Shown here piece by piece: positions 31,364-37,049 of a DNA stretch of 44,546 nucleotides; the first letter of the stretch is position 1, and each line of letters begins with the position of its first letter. Both the position numbers and the translations under genes were made by a program. A model generated the notes under the pieces. It had not been told where the DNA came from and did no database searches. It was given only the letters and a program-made list of their open reading frames with translations. Source of the stretch: Lacticaseibacillus hulanensis. Its GTDB lineage: Bacteria > Bacillota > Bacilli > Lactobacillales > Lactobacillaceae. The DNA is taken from assembly GCF_004010095.1 (NCBI RefSeq), contig NZ_RRYD01000025.1, positions 1 to 44,546 on the forward strand, in the 5' to 3' direction.

Positions 31364-31417
31364 ATGCTGATTAAAAAGCACCCCGAAATTTTCGGGGGGG
31401 GGGCATTTAAGCTGTAA
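31364..31417 (+). CDS. Tiny ORF with a 10-G tract
   Basis: ATG 31364 follows AAAGGG by a good distance. It encodes 17 residues, MLIKKHPEIFGGGAFKL. A run of ten Gs (31394-31403) encodes the glycines, and CCCCGAA (31381-31387) can pair with the TTCGGGG that opens the run. A similar ORF with nine Gs lies at 31987. Loss of one G would extend the frame to a TAG about 60 bp further on. Translation is unproven. Confidence 0.4.
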   Translation: MLIKKHPEIFGGGAFKL

Positions 31418-31516
31418 CACCGGCTTTTTCGCTCCTAAAAATAACAATTACCCGCCTTAGCTGGTGGCCTACTGCCATCTGCTACCGGTTACGCGCGGGG
31501 CATCGGAGGCAGAACG

Positions 31517-31972
31517 ATGAGCATTACATTGACGCCCATTACTAAGGGCATGGAAAACGGGCCTGAAAAAATCATGGCCAACCTAAACACACTACTAGCA
31601 GCGATTCCAGACGACTCTGGATGGGTTGATGCTAGTAGTAACGTGGCCGCACCGTTTACGGTTGCTAGTGGCTTTTACTGTAAGTATCGCCGCATTGGCT
31701 CAATTGTGTTGCTACAAGGGGTGCTAACCCCAACAAGAGATGTTGCTGCTAATAACAACGCACAGCATCTGATTGAAAACCTGCCATTCAGTTTAGCTGG
31801 ACAGCAGTCACATGAACAGCCGGGGACTAATGGCGGTTTCTGGGTGCTCGCAACCGGTGGTAACGCATTTACATTTAGCCGGTATATGTACGCTAAGGCT
31901 GACCTAGTGCCGTCCGTATGCAAAGCGGGATACTCGCTTATGCTTGGCGGTGCTTTTGTAATTGATGAATAG
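31517..31972 (+). CDS. Tail-tip / receptor-binding candidate 2
   Basis: A 151-residue protein. N-terminus ITLTPITKGMENGPEKIMAN is clearly related to the neighbouring gene at 30914; the rest (WVDASSNVAAPFTVASGFYC, RRIGSIVLLQGVLTP) is a different beta-rich domain of the kind seen in fibre tips. ATG 31517 follows GGAGG. Confidence 0.7.
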   Translation: MSITLTPITKGMENGPEKIMANLNTLLAAIPDDSGWVDASSNVAAPFTVASGFYCKYRRIGSIVLLQGVLTPTRDVAANNNAQHLIENLPFSLAGQQSHEQPGTNGGFWVLATGGNAFTFSRYMYAKADLVPSVCKAGYSLMLGGAFVIDE

Positions 31973-31986
31973 AAAGGATGAATAAC

Positions 31987-32070
31987 ATGCTCAACAATAA
32001 CAGCTACAAAATTTTCGGGGGGGGGTTAGACAGTGGTCTAACGCCTCTTTTTATAACGATTAGCGAGTAG
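31987..32070 (+). CDS. Tiny ORF with a 9-G tract
   Basis: ATG 31987 is placed behind AAAGGATGAATAAC. It encodes 27 residues, starting MLNNNSYKIFGGGLDSG. Nine Gs (32017-32025) encode the glycines. It shares the ribosome-site context, the initial Met-Leu and the IFGGG block with the ORF at 31364. A terminator-like hairpin lies within it. Confidence 0.4.
   Translation: MLNNNSYKIFGGGLDSGLTPLFITISE
32025..32051 (+). terminator. Terminator-like hairpin between tail-tip genes
   Basis: Perfect stem GTTAGAC (32025-32031) with GTCTAAC (32036-32042), a 4-nt loop, then GCCTC and a T run. Could attenuate transcription between tail-tip candidates 2 and 3. Confidence 0.55.
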
Positions 32071-32126
32071 GTGGGTCGATTCTGCCAGATTCACCCACTC
32101 GCACAAGCGAAAGGATGAATTGAATA

Positions 32127-32573
32127 ATGACAGCATTGACCAAGATTTTTGTTGGCATGGAAAAGGGCGTTGAAGCCATCATGAGCAACTTTACGGAGCT
32201 CGATGGCCGGACGGCTGTGACGAGTGGGGTCATTGACTCCACGTCGCCGTTTGTGGATTACTCCACCAAGAAGGCCACGGGTGCGGTGCATTACACCAAA
32301 GTTGGCCCCATAGTTGAGCTGTCGGGTGTGGTTACAACCTCGACAACACTAACAGCGGGTTCAACTGGTACCATCTGCACGCTGCCTGCTAATCTTATTC
32401 CAAAGATTGGCAAGAACGCCGTAATGAGCGGGAGTTATGAAAATCATTGGCTATTGTCCGCGACATCGGACGGTAAGCTAACCATGGACCGCCACGGTGC
32501 GGGTGCGAAGACACTCGACTTTGCCAGTGGTGCATGGGCGCCGTTTACCCTGACTTACTCGGTGGACGACTAA
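32127..32573 (+). CDS. Tail-tip / receptor-binding candidate 3
   Basis: A 148-residue protein whose N-terminus, LTKIFVGMEKGVEAIMSNF, is a more divergent form of the block shared with the genes at 30914 and 31517. The C-terminal domain (HYTKVGPIVELSGVVTTSTT, FTLTYSVDD) is beta-rich and again distinct. ATG 32127 follows AAAGGATGAATTGAATA; the preceding gap has a partial inverted repeat (GCGAGT / ACTCGC). Confidence 0.7.
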   Translation: MTALTKIFVGMEKGVEAIMSNFTELDGRTAVTSGVIDSTSPFVDYSTKKATGAVHYTKVGPIVELSGVVTTSTTLTAGSTGTICTLPANLIPKIGKNAVMSGSYENHWLLSATSDGKLTMDRHGAGAKTLDFASGAWAPFTLTYSVDD

Positions 32574-32609
32574 TGTTGAACGAATGAAATAGAAAGAGGG
32601 CGCGGGATT

Positions 32610-32900
32610 ATGAGCGCGGGAGTGACATTTTTGGGAATGGGTCCCGGGGACTGGGTAGCAGTGTTCACACTGATTAGCCTAGGCGGTGGGGCGCTGTATC
32701 AGATGTTTAAGTTTGTGAATGAGATGCACGAAATGGTTGAGGAATTTAAGCAGATTCGCAAGCAGACCCAGCACACAACTTCAGTAGTGAACAACAATGC
32801 TGAAGTACTCACAAAACATGACGGTGAAATTCAGTCGGTATTCAATTCAATGGGTCTTAAACGTATACCGTCACGCATCACACACATCAAGGAGGATTAA
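32610..32900 (+). CDS. Small membrane protein of the lysis region
   Basis: A 96-residue protein with one membrane helix (about 14-35, DWVAVFTLISLGGGALYQMF) followed by an amphipathic, coiled-coil-like region (NEMHEMVEEFKQIRKQT). Position just before the holin and shape suggest a holin accessory protein of XhlA-like type. ATG 32610, with GAGGG upstream. Confidence 0.65.
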   Translation: MSAGVTFLGMGPGDWVAVFTLISLGGGALYQMFKFVNEMHEMVEEFKQIRKQTQHTTSVVNNNAEVLTKHDGEIQSVFNSMGLKRIPSRITHIKED

Positions 32901-32902
32901 GG

Positions 32903-33325
32903 ATGATTGATAATCTTAATTTAGTTTCAGCCACGGAAGTCGCGATTATTGCAGCAGTGGTGGCGGCAGTAACTCAGGCGGTTAAGCAGACAAAATTGCC
33001 TAGTGCATACCTGCCATTCGTCGCCGCGGGAGTAGGTGTGATTGCGGGTATTGTGGCCGTTAAGGTGACTGGTGACACGGATTATCTGGCCGGAGCACTG
33101 GAAGGTTTGCTGACCGGGTTCGGTACGTCAGGAGTAGTTGATGCTGGTAAGTCTGTGACAACTGCCGTATCAACCAAAATTGCTGCAAATAAGCAGTCAG
33201 AAAGTGACGAAGAGACCGCCAAGATTAATGCGGCGGTTCAGGCGGCACTAGCTGCAACTCCACAGGTAACGAATGCGACCACCACGGATTCCACGAAGGG
33301 AGCAACACAAGATGAAGCGAAGTAG
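32903..33325 (+). CDS. Holin (A118-type)
   Basis: A 140-residue membrane protein with hydrophobic segments at about 10-27 (TEVAIIAAVVAAVTQAV), 35-55 (YLPFVAAGVGVIAGIVAV) and 60-80 (DYLAGALEGLLTGFGTSGVV), and a long hydrophilic C-terminal tail. The pattern KQTKLPSAYLPFVAAGVG matches the listeriophage A118 holin family. It would form the membrane lesion that triggers lysis. ATG 32903 has AAGGAGG close upstream; the end overlaps the endolysin start by 14 bp. Confidence 0.82.
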   Translation: MIDNLNLVSATEVAIIAAVVAAVTQAVKQTKLPSAYLPFVAAGVGVIAGIVAVKVTGDTDYLAGALEGLLTGFGTSGVVDAGKSVTTAVSTKIAANKQSESDEETAKINAAVQAALAATPQVTNATTTDSTKGATQDEAK

Positions 33326-34493
33326 TAAGGCCGCGATGAGCATTCTTGCGGCTATTAGTTTGGCTGCACCGCTTGCAACTACCGCGCTAATCACTCCGCC
33401 CGCGCAAGTATTTGCAGCTAAGGGTGACCTCGGACCCGATTGGTCTAAGTACCAAGGGATGCAGGGACTGTTTGCACAGTCTAATGACAAGTTCGTTATT
33501 GCGCAGGTTGGTGGTACTTACGGTGGTTCCTACGTTGACCAAACAACGTATAAGACTCAAGTGGCTGCCGCGATTGCCGCTGGCAAGAGGGCACACTCAT
33601 ACATTTGGTTCCAGGTAGGGAGTAGCAAGGCGCTTGCCAAAGCAGCCCTTGATCGCTTCTTGCCGAAAATTCAAACGCCAAAGGGCTCAATTGTGGCGTT
33701 GGATTATGAAGCGGGGGCATCCAGTAGCGTAACTGGCAACACGAATGCACTGGTTTATGCACTTCAGCGTATTAAAGATGCTGGGTATCAGCCCGCTCTA
33801 TACTCAGGTAAGGCTTACTTTGAAGACCACGTGAACATTGCGACAATTGAAAGTAAGTTCGGTAGCATTCTCTGGGTTGCCCGTTACCCCAGCTCCAAGG
33901 TGACGCTTAGCCCAAACTACAAGTATTTCCCGTCAATGATTGGCGTCGCAATGTGGCAGTTCACTAGCACCGCACTTGCTGGTGGGCTTGATTACTCGGT
34001 TGACATGACTGGCATCACTGATGCTGGGTATGGTAAAGCGAAGACGTCTAGCACAGGTAAGGTGACGGTCAAGCCTAAGACAAAGACCGCTGCGGTTAAG
34101 AGTGGGCTAACTGCCAACAAGGCAAAGAAGTCTGCTATTGCGACTGGTTACACCGTCAAGGTTAACTTTGGCACCAAAAAGTGGGCTAATGGCGCATCAA
34201 TGCCTAACTGGGTGCCGGGCAAGACGTACAAAGTTCAGCAGATTAAGGGCGACCGCATACTGCTGGCCGGTATCCTAAGCTGGATTGACCGGAGCAATGT
34301 GGAAATCCTACAAACCGCAACACAAGCAAAACAAGTTGGTAAGGCCACCGTTGCCACATACACTGTCAAGCGTGGTGACACACTGTCTGTGATTGCAAGC
34401 AGGCATGGTACCACAACCGCGAAGCTGGTGAGCCTCAATCATATCGCCAACCCGAACGTGATTCGAGTAGGGCAAAACATTCGATACAAGTAG
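33312..34493 (+). CDS. lys: Secreted GH25 endolysin with LysM domain
   Basis: A 393-residue lysin. An N-terminal signal sequence (KRSS, then a hydrophobic stretch to about 34, cut probably after QVFA) suggests Sec export, as in some Oenococcus and Lactobacillus phage lysins, so the holin may activate rather than release it. A GH25 muramidase domain spans about 38-240, with Asp43 (PDWSKYQ) and the Asp131/Glu133 pair (ALDYEAG). An SH3-like wall-binding region (about 275-330) and a C-terminal LysM (YTVKRGDTLSVIASRHGT) follow. ATG 33312 comes after AAGGGAG. Confidence 0.93.
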   Translation: MKRSSKAAMSILAAISLAAPLATTALITPPAQVFAAKGDLGPDWSKYQGMQGLFAQSNDKFVIAQVGGTYGGSYVDQTTYKTQVAAAIAAGKRAHSYIWFQVGSSKALAKAALDRFLPKIQTPKGSIVALDYEAGASSSVTGNTNALVYALQRIKDAGYQPALYSGKAYFEDHVNIATIESKFGSILWVARYPSSKVTLSPNYKYFPSMIGVAMWQFTSTALAGGLDYSVDMTGITDAGYGKAKTSSTGKVTVKPKTKTAAVKSGLTANKAKKSAIATGYTVKVNFGTKKWANGASMPNWVPGKTYKVQQIKGDRILLAGILSWIDRSNVEILQTATQAKQVGKATVATYTVKRGDTLSVIASRHGTTTAKLVSLNHIANPNVIRVGQNIRYK

Positions 34494-34497
34494 TGAT

Positions 34498-34537
34498 ATA
34501 GTCCTGTCAGCTCAAGGCTGATGGGGCTATTTTTTTG
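34498..34537 (+). terminator. Terminator after the endolysin
   Basis: A 14-bp stem (34498-34511 with 34517-34530, including G-U pairs), a 5-nt loop and seven Ts. It ends the late operon, separating it from the cargo genes to the right. Confidence 0.9.
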
Positions 34538-34550
34538 TAAAAAATGCAAA

Positions 34551-34598
34551 ATAATAACTCTCCTTAGAGTTGACAATAACGCCAAGGAGAGTTATTAT
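34551..34598 (+). promoter_or_regulatory. Cargo promoter within a 15-bp inverted repeat
   Basis: TTGACA (34570-34575), a 17-bp spacer, TATTAT (34593-34598). The promoter lies inside a perfect inverted repeat: arm 34551-34565 and arm 34584-34598 (AAGGAGAGTTATTAT), 18 bp apart. The right arm contains the -10 and the loop contains the -35. A dimeric regulator binding both arms would block the promoter. Confidence 0.8.
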
Positions 34599-34621
34599 AA
34601 TAGATGAAAGGAGGGCAAGAG

Positions 34622-34738
34622 ATGAAGGACGCAGTTGATTGGTCCGAAGTATTCAAGAATGTTGCAGCAGGAATTGCAAGCCTGCTAACAGCCGGAGCGG
34701 CAATTAAGGCAGCATCCAAGAAGAAGGACAAGAAATAA
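34622..34738 (+). CDS. 38-residue cationic hydrophobic peptide (cargo)
   Basis: ATG 34622 with GGAGG upstream; reads MKDAVDWSEVFKNVAAGI, then ASLLTAGAAIKAASKKKDKK. A single hydrophobic helix (about 10-30) is followed by a lysine-rich tail, with no leader or double-glycine site. Shape and size recall small membrane-active peptides (type I toxins, leaderless bacteriocins) but also many harmless small membrane proteins. It has its own promoter, so expression in the lysogen is likely. A hairpin (34744-34771) follows. Not recognised as any known family. Confidence 0.7.
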   Translation: MKDAVDWSEVFKNVAAGIASLLTAGAAIKAASKKKDKK

Positions 34739-34743
34739 TCAGT

Positions 34744-34771
34744 AAAGCAACGGGTGGCAGCCCGTTGCTTT
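34744..34771. terminator. Hairpin after the cargo peptide gene
   Basis: Perfect stem AAAGCAACGGG (34744-34754) with CCCGTTGCTTT (34761-34771), 6-nt loop. Only three Ts follow on the plus strand, so termination may be partial, giving less readthrough into the next two genes. Confidence 0.6.
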
Positions 34772-34794
34772 GCCGTACCTTCATCGGTTACTCT

Positions 34795-34980
34795 ATGAAC
34801 AAGAATATCATCTTATTTCTAGTGTCGCTAGTGACGGCGGTGTTTAACGTGTGGTCGCTAATTAATGTATTGCTCAGCATCGGGTCGCCAGTCATCTCTG
34901 GCATTGCTGACGTCTGCACGTTTGCTTTACTCATCACCGTTGTGTTTTGGATTCGAGGCGGGAAGAATGACAAAAATTAA
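34795..34980 (+). CDS. Small two-helix membrane protein (cargo)
   Basis: Probable start ATG 34795 (MNKNIILFLVSLVTAVFNVW); 61 residues. Membrane helices at about 4-27 and 33-55 (SPVISGIADVCTFALLITVV), and a basic tail (IRGGKNDKN). No ribosome site is visible, so translation may be weak or the start may be wrong. It overlaps the HTH gene by 14 bp, so the two are probably coupled. Between peptide and regulator, an immunity-like role is possible but unproven. Confidence 0.55.
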   Translation: MNKNIILFLVSLVTAVFNVWSLINVLLSIGSPVISGIADVCTFALLITVVFWIRGGKNDKN

Positions 34981-35179
34981 TCTGAATGATTCGGCCTTGA
35001 TGTCTGCGACTGAAGCGGCAGAAATATGGGGGAAGAACCCAACCTATGTAAGAACCAGTTTACGACAGGCCCCGGAAAAATGGCCCGCAGGAAGCTGGCG
35101 ATTGTTTGGCCGTCAGCTTGTTGTGACCGTTGAGGGGATGGAATCCGCCACTGGTGAGCCAGATCCCCGAAAAAAATAG
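34967..35179 (+). CDS. Small helix-turn-helix protein (cargo)
   Basis: A 70-residue protein, ATG 34967 after GAGGCGGGAAGA. Residues about 12-35 (MSATEAAEIWGKNPTYVRTS) form a helix-turn-helix, then WRLFGRQLVVTVEGMESATG, a pattern I recall from short HTH proteins of plasmids and prophages in lactobacilli. It is the last gene before attR. The inverted repeat over the cargo promoter is a natural target, which would make it the module's regulator; this is inferred. Confidence 0.7.
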   Translation: MTKINLNDSALMSATEAAEIWGKNPTYVRTSLRQAPEKWPAGSWRLFGRQLVVTVEGMESATGEPDPRKK

Positions 35180-35236
35180 CCTGCCAAAACGGCAAGCTAC
35201 ACAGCAATCACACTGTATTAATTTGTTTAGATATTT

Positions 35237-35256
35237 CGGTGACCACTCGGCGACCG
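35237..35256 (+). repeat. Integrase arm-type sites, right (P' arm)
   Basis: CGGTGACCA at 35237-35245 and a degenerate copy CGGCGACCG (7/9) at 35248-35256, again 11 bp apart as on the left side. They lie about 40 bp inside attR. Confidence 0.7.
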
Positions 35257-35294
35257 GAACGCCAAAAGTACTGGGATTAGAGGCAGGTTTGTTG

Positions 35295-35308
35295 CCCCTC
35301 ATCTCCAT
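35295..35308 (+). repeat. attR core
   Basis: Exact 14-bp copy of the attL core at 3035-3048. Right of it is the original downstream flank of ssrA. Confidence 0.92.
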
Positions 35309-35326
35309 TTTAGGTACCCCGATTGA

Positions 35327-35361
35327 AGAGAAACGTTGACAATTCAACGTTTCTCTTTTTT
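35327..35361 (+). terminator. Original ssrA terminator, displaced by the prophage
   Basis: A 12-bp perfect stem (AGAGAAACGTTG at 35327-35338 with CAACGTTTCTCT at 35345-35356) and a T run. It starts 19 bp after the attR core, so in the uninfected chromosome it would directly follow tmRNA. Confidence 0.88.
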
Positions 35362-35409
35362 GTTTATGCTGATTTAAGTCGATTTGGGCACCCTGACTGA
35401 CTATTGTTA

Positions 35410-35955
35410 CTACTCAGCTTCCATAATCAGCTGCGTCGTAAACGGTACTGTGTTCTCCGGGAACTGGGCGGCGAGGGTGCTGTCGGTGGTCAGGAGAACG
35501 ACACTTACCCCCATGTTGCGTGCAGTGTTTTGGGCGACGGTCAGGAAATGTGTGGCTTCTGGGCCGCTCAGCTGGGTGAGGATGTCTGCGATGATTATGA
35601 GCTTTTTCTGCGCGAGTACACTGCGGAAAAACTCGACGACGAGACGCTGCAGCAGGTTCAAGTTGTCAGCGTTACTATTCAAAAAGTCGATGTCGTCCTT
35701 CAGTTCGGGCGGCAACACGGAGAAATCATGTTCCGGACCGTCGATGTAGATGTTAGCGCGGACGGAAAGGTAGGGAATGATGGCACTGGTTTTGCTGATG
35801 ACCCCGGTCTGCGCGCGCAGGGGGGAAGTCAGAACCGTTTCCACATAAGTAGTGAACACCCTGTCACTATCCTGAACGCACATTAGGTGCAGACCAGAAT
35901 TTTTTAATACTGGATTGAGTGTTCCGTCGTGCTTTGTCCTTTTTTTAAAGAGCAA
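35410..35955 (-). CDS. Degenerate ABC ATPase-like protein
   Basis: A 181-residue protein. The C-terminal half (NLLQRLVVEFFRSVLAQKKL, then IIIADILTQLSGPEA and GVSVVLLTTDS) follows the order signature-helix, Walker B, D-loop and H-loop of ABC ATPases. However, Walker B lacks the catalytic Glu (ADI), and no Walker A GxxGxGKS is present in the N-terminus. It may be an inactive regulator-like subunit or a decayed gene. TTG 35955, 7 nt after AGGAAG, is preferred over a start inside the upstream gene. It follows the permease gene by 23 bp. Confidence 0.55.
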   Translation of the reverse strand: MLFKKRTKHDGTLNPVLKNSGLHLMCVQDSDRVFTTYVETVLTSPLRAQTGVISKTSAIIPYLSVRANIYIDGPEHDFSVLPPELKDDIDFLNSNADNLNLLQRLVVEFFRSVLAQKKLIIIADILTQLSGPEATHFLTVAQNTARNMGVSVVLLTTDSTLAAQFPENTVPFTTQLIMEAE

Positions 35956-35978
35956 CTGACCGCTTCCTTTCGTGAATG

Positions 35979-36812
35979 TTAGAACGATTTGCGAATTGAG
36001 CGTGCCGAAATCAGCGTGGTGATGAACGACACGAAAAGGATAATGCAAGTGCCCAACATGAAAATGATGGTGAATCCGGAAATTGAAGGGGTAATCTTGC
36101 TGCTGCCGAAGTCGTGGCCAATCAGTAGGGAGCTCGACGTGAAGTCGGTGATGTGGTTGTGCAGCAGCTTTGCCAGTGACACTTCGATTGACGCCACCGA
36201 CTTGTCCGCCGTGCTCGTGAGTGCGTGCAGAAAGACCGTTCGGTTGAGTTGTTCAATCAGTTTTAGAATCGGGCTGGTGAATAGCAGGAAGGGCATCGCC
36301 ACGATGGAGAAAGTGACGCCAAAACTCGTGAGATATTCCAAGCTGTTCTGGGCGGCAATGCCACTGGACCGTCGCCCCATTAGCATTAGTGCCCTGGTTT
36401 CGCTGTGGTTGCCGCGCGCGAAGTTGATGATGATGGTCATGATGCAGATTGTAAATGCCGCAACGATAATCATGAAGGCAGTGCTGTAGAAGTTTGTTTG
36501 CCGCTGGTATATCTGGTTGATGTGTTTGGTGATTGCGCGCCTGGTGACCGGCGAGATGGTTTTGCCAGGCAGAGCCTTCGTCCCCATGTCGCCCTTACCA
36601 CTAATCTGGCCAGTTTGACCTTGCGCTCTGGTTTCGGGCACAGTGAGCCTGAAAATGCGCGCGGTGAACGTCTTTTGCGCCTGATTTTCCAGCATGATGT
36701 TCGTCTGCAAAAAGAGCCCCAGCACCGTGAACAGGACCGTTACGATAATTATTTTGATGTGTAGCTTGCGGTGATAACGCAGGCCAAGAATTATTCGCTC
36801 AATGAACCGCAT
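35979..36812 (-). CDS. ABC transporter permease, FtsX/MacB-like
   Basis: A 277-residue membrane protein: helix 1 at about 18-36, an extracytoplasmic loop to about 105, then three helices in FtsX arrangement (about 108-130, 158-178 and 245-268: YSTAFMIIVAAFTICIMTII, FGVTFSIVAMPFLLF, IFMLGTCIILFVSFITTL). Such permeases export or respond to lipids and antimicrobial peptides. The gene is short compared with MacB permeases. ATG 36812 lies 5 nt after GGAGG. The partner ATPase-like gene downstream looks catalytically dead. Confidence 0.7.
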   Translation of the reverse strand: MRFIERIILGLRYHRKLHIKIIIVTVLFTVLGLFLQTNIMLENQAQKTFTARIFRLTVPETRAQGQTGQISGKGDMGTKALPGKTISPVTRRAITKHINQIYQRQTNFYSTAFMIIVAAFTICIMTIIINFARGNHSETRALMLMGRRSSGIAAQNSLEYLTSFGVTFSIVAMPFLLFTSPILKLIEQLNRTVFLHALTSTADKSVASIEVSLAKLLHNHITDFTSSSLLIGHDFGSSKITPSISGFTIIFMLGTCIILFVSFITTLISARSIRKSF

Positions 36813-37049
36813 CACTGCCTCCGTTGCTTCGCGTAACTATCTCAATCTACTTGTTGTTACTAGTATATTCACAATTCGTGAACAAATTATGAAGATGAAT
36901 GGCAAGTAGTGTGAATACCGGCGACCCGCTAAGCTGGCGGCATGGCGTCTACGCATGAATTATGCGCGCAATGGCGACCTGTATCGGGTTACTCGCAGCC
37001 AAAAAACACCCCTGAACCAGCGGCATAATCCGTTGTTCAGGGGTGCATT
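36813..37049. other. Intergenic region with dyad and terminator
   Basis: Contains the dyad TTCAC-N5-GTGAA at 36868-36882 upstream of the permease gene, next to AT-rich bases, a possible operator, and the terminator at 37001-37045. No clear -35/-10 pair was found. Confidence 0.45.
37001..37045 (-). terminator. Terminator of the LtaS-like gene
   Basis: Stem CACCCCTGAAC (37007-37017) with GTTCAGGGGTG (37035-37045), with further inner pairing, and six Ts on the minus strand (37006-37001). Confidence 0.85.

Larger units (their letters stand above)
3035..35308. mobile_element. Complete siphovirus prophage integrated in ssrA
   Basis: About 32.3 kb between 14-bp att cores. It contains integrase, repressor, early, packaging, head, tail, lysis and cargo modules in the order usual for temperate siphoviruses of lactobacilli. 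Structural genes are uninterrupted apart from recognisable programmed frameshifts; the only clear relic is a small frameshifted early gene at 6671-6867. The element thus looks potentially inducible. Relatives: the P27-type terminase, the HK97-fold capsid with frameshift and the DUF806/DUF1056 genes recall Lactobacillus phage A2 and kin (family knowledge, not a search). Confidence 0.95.
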
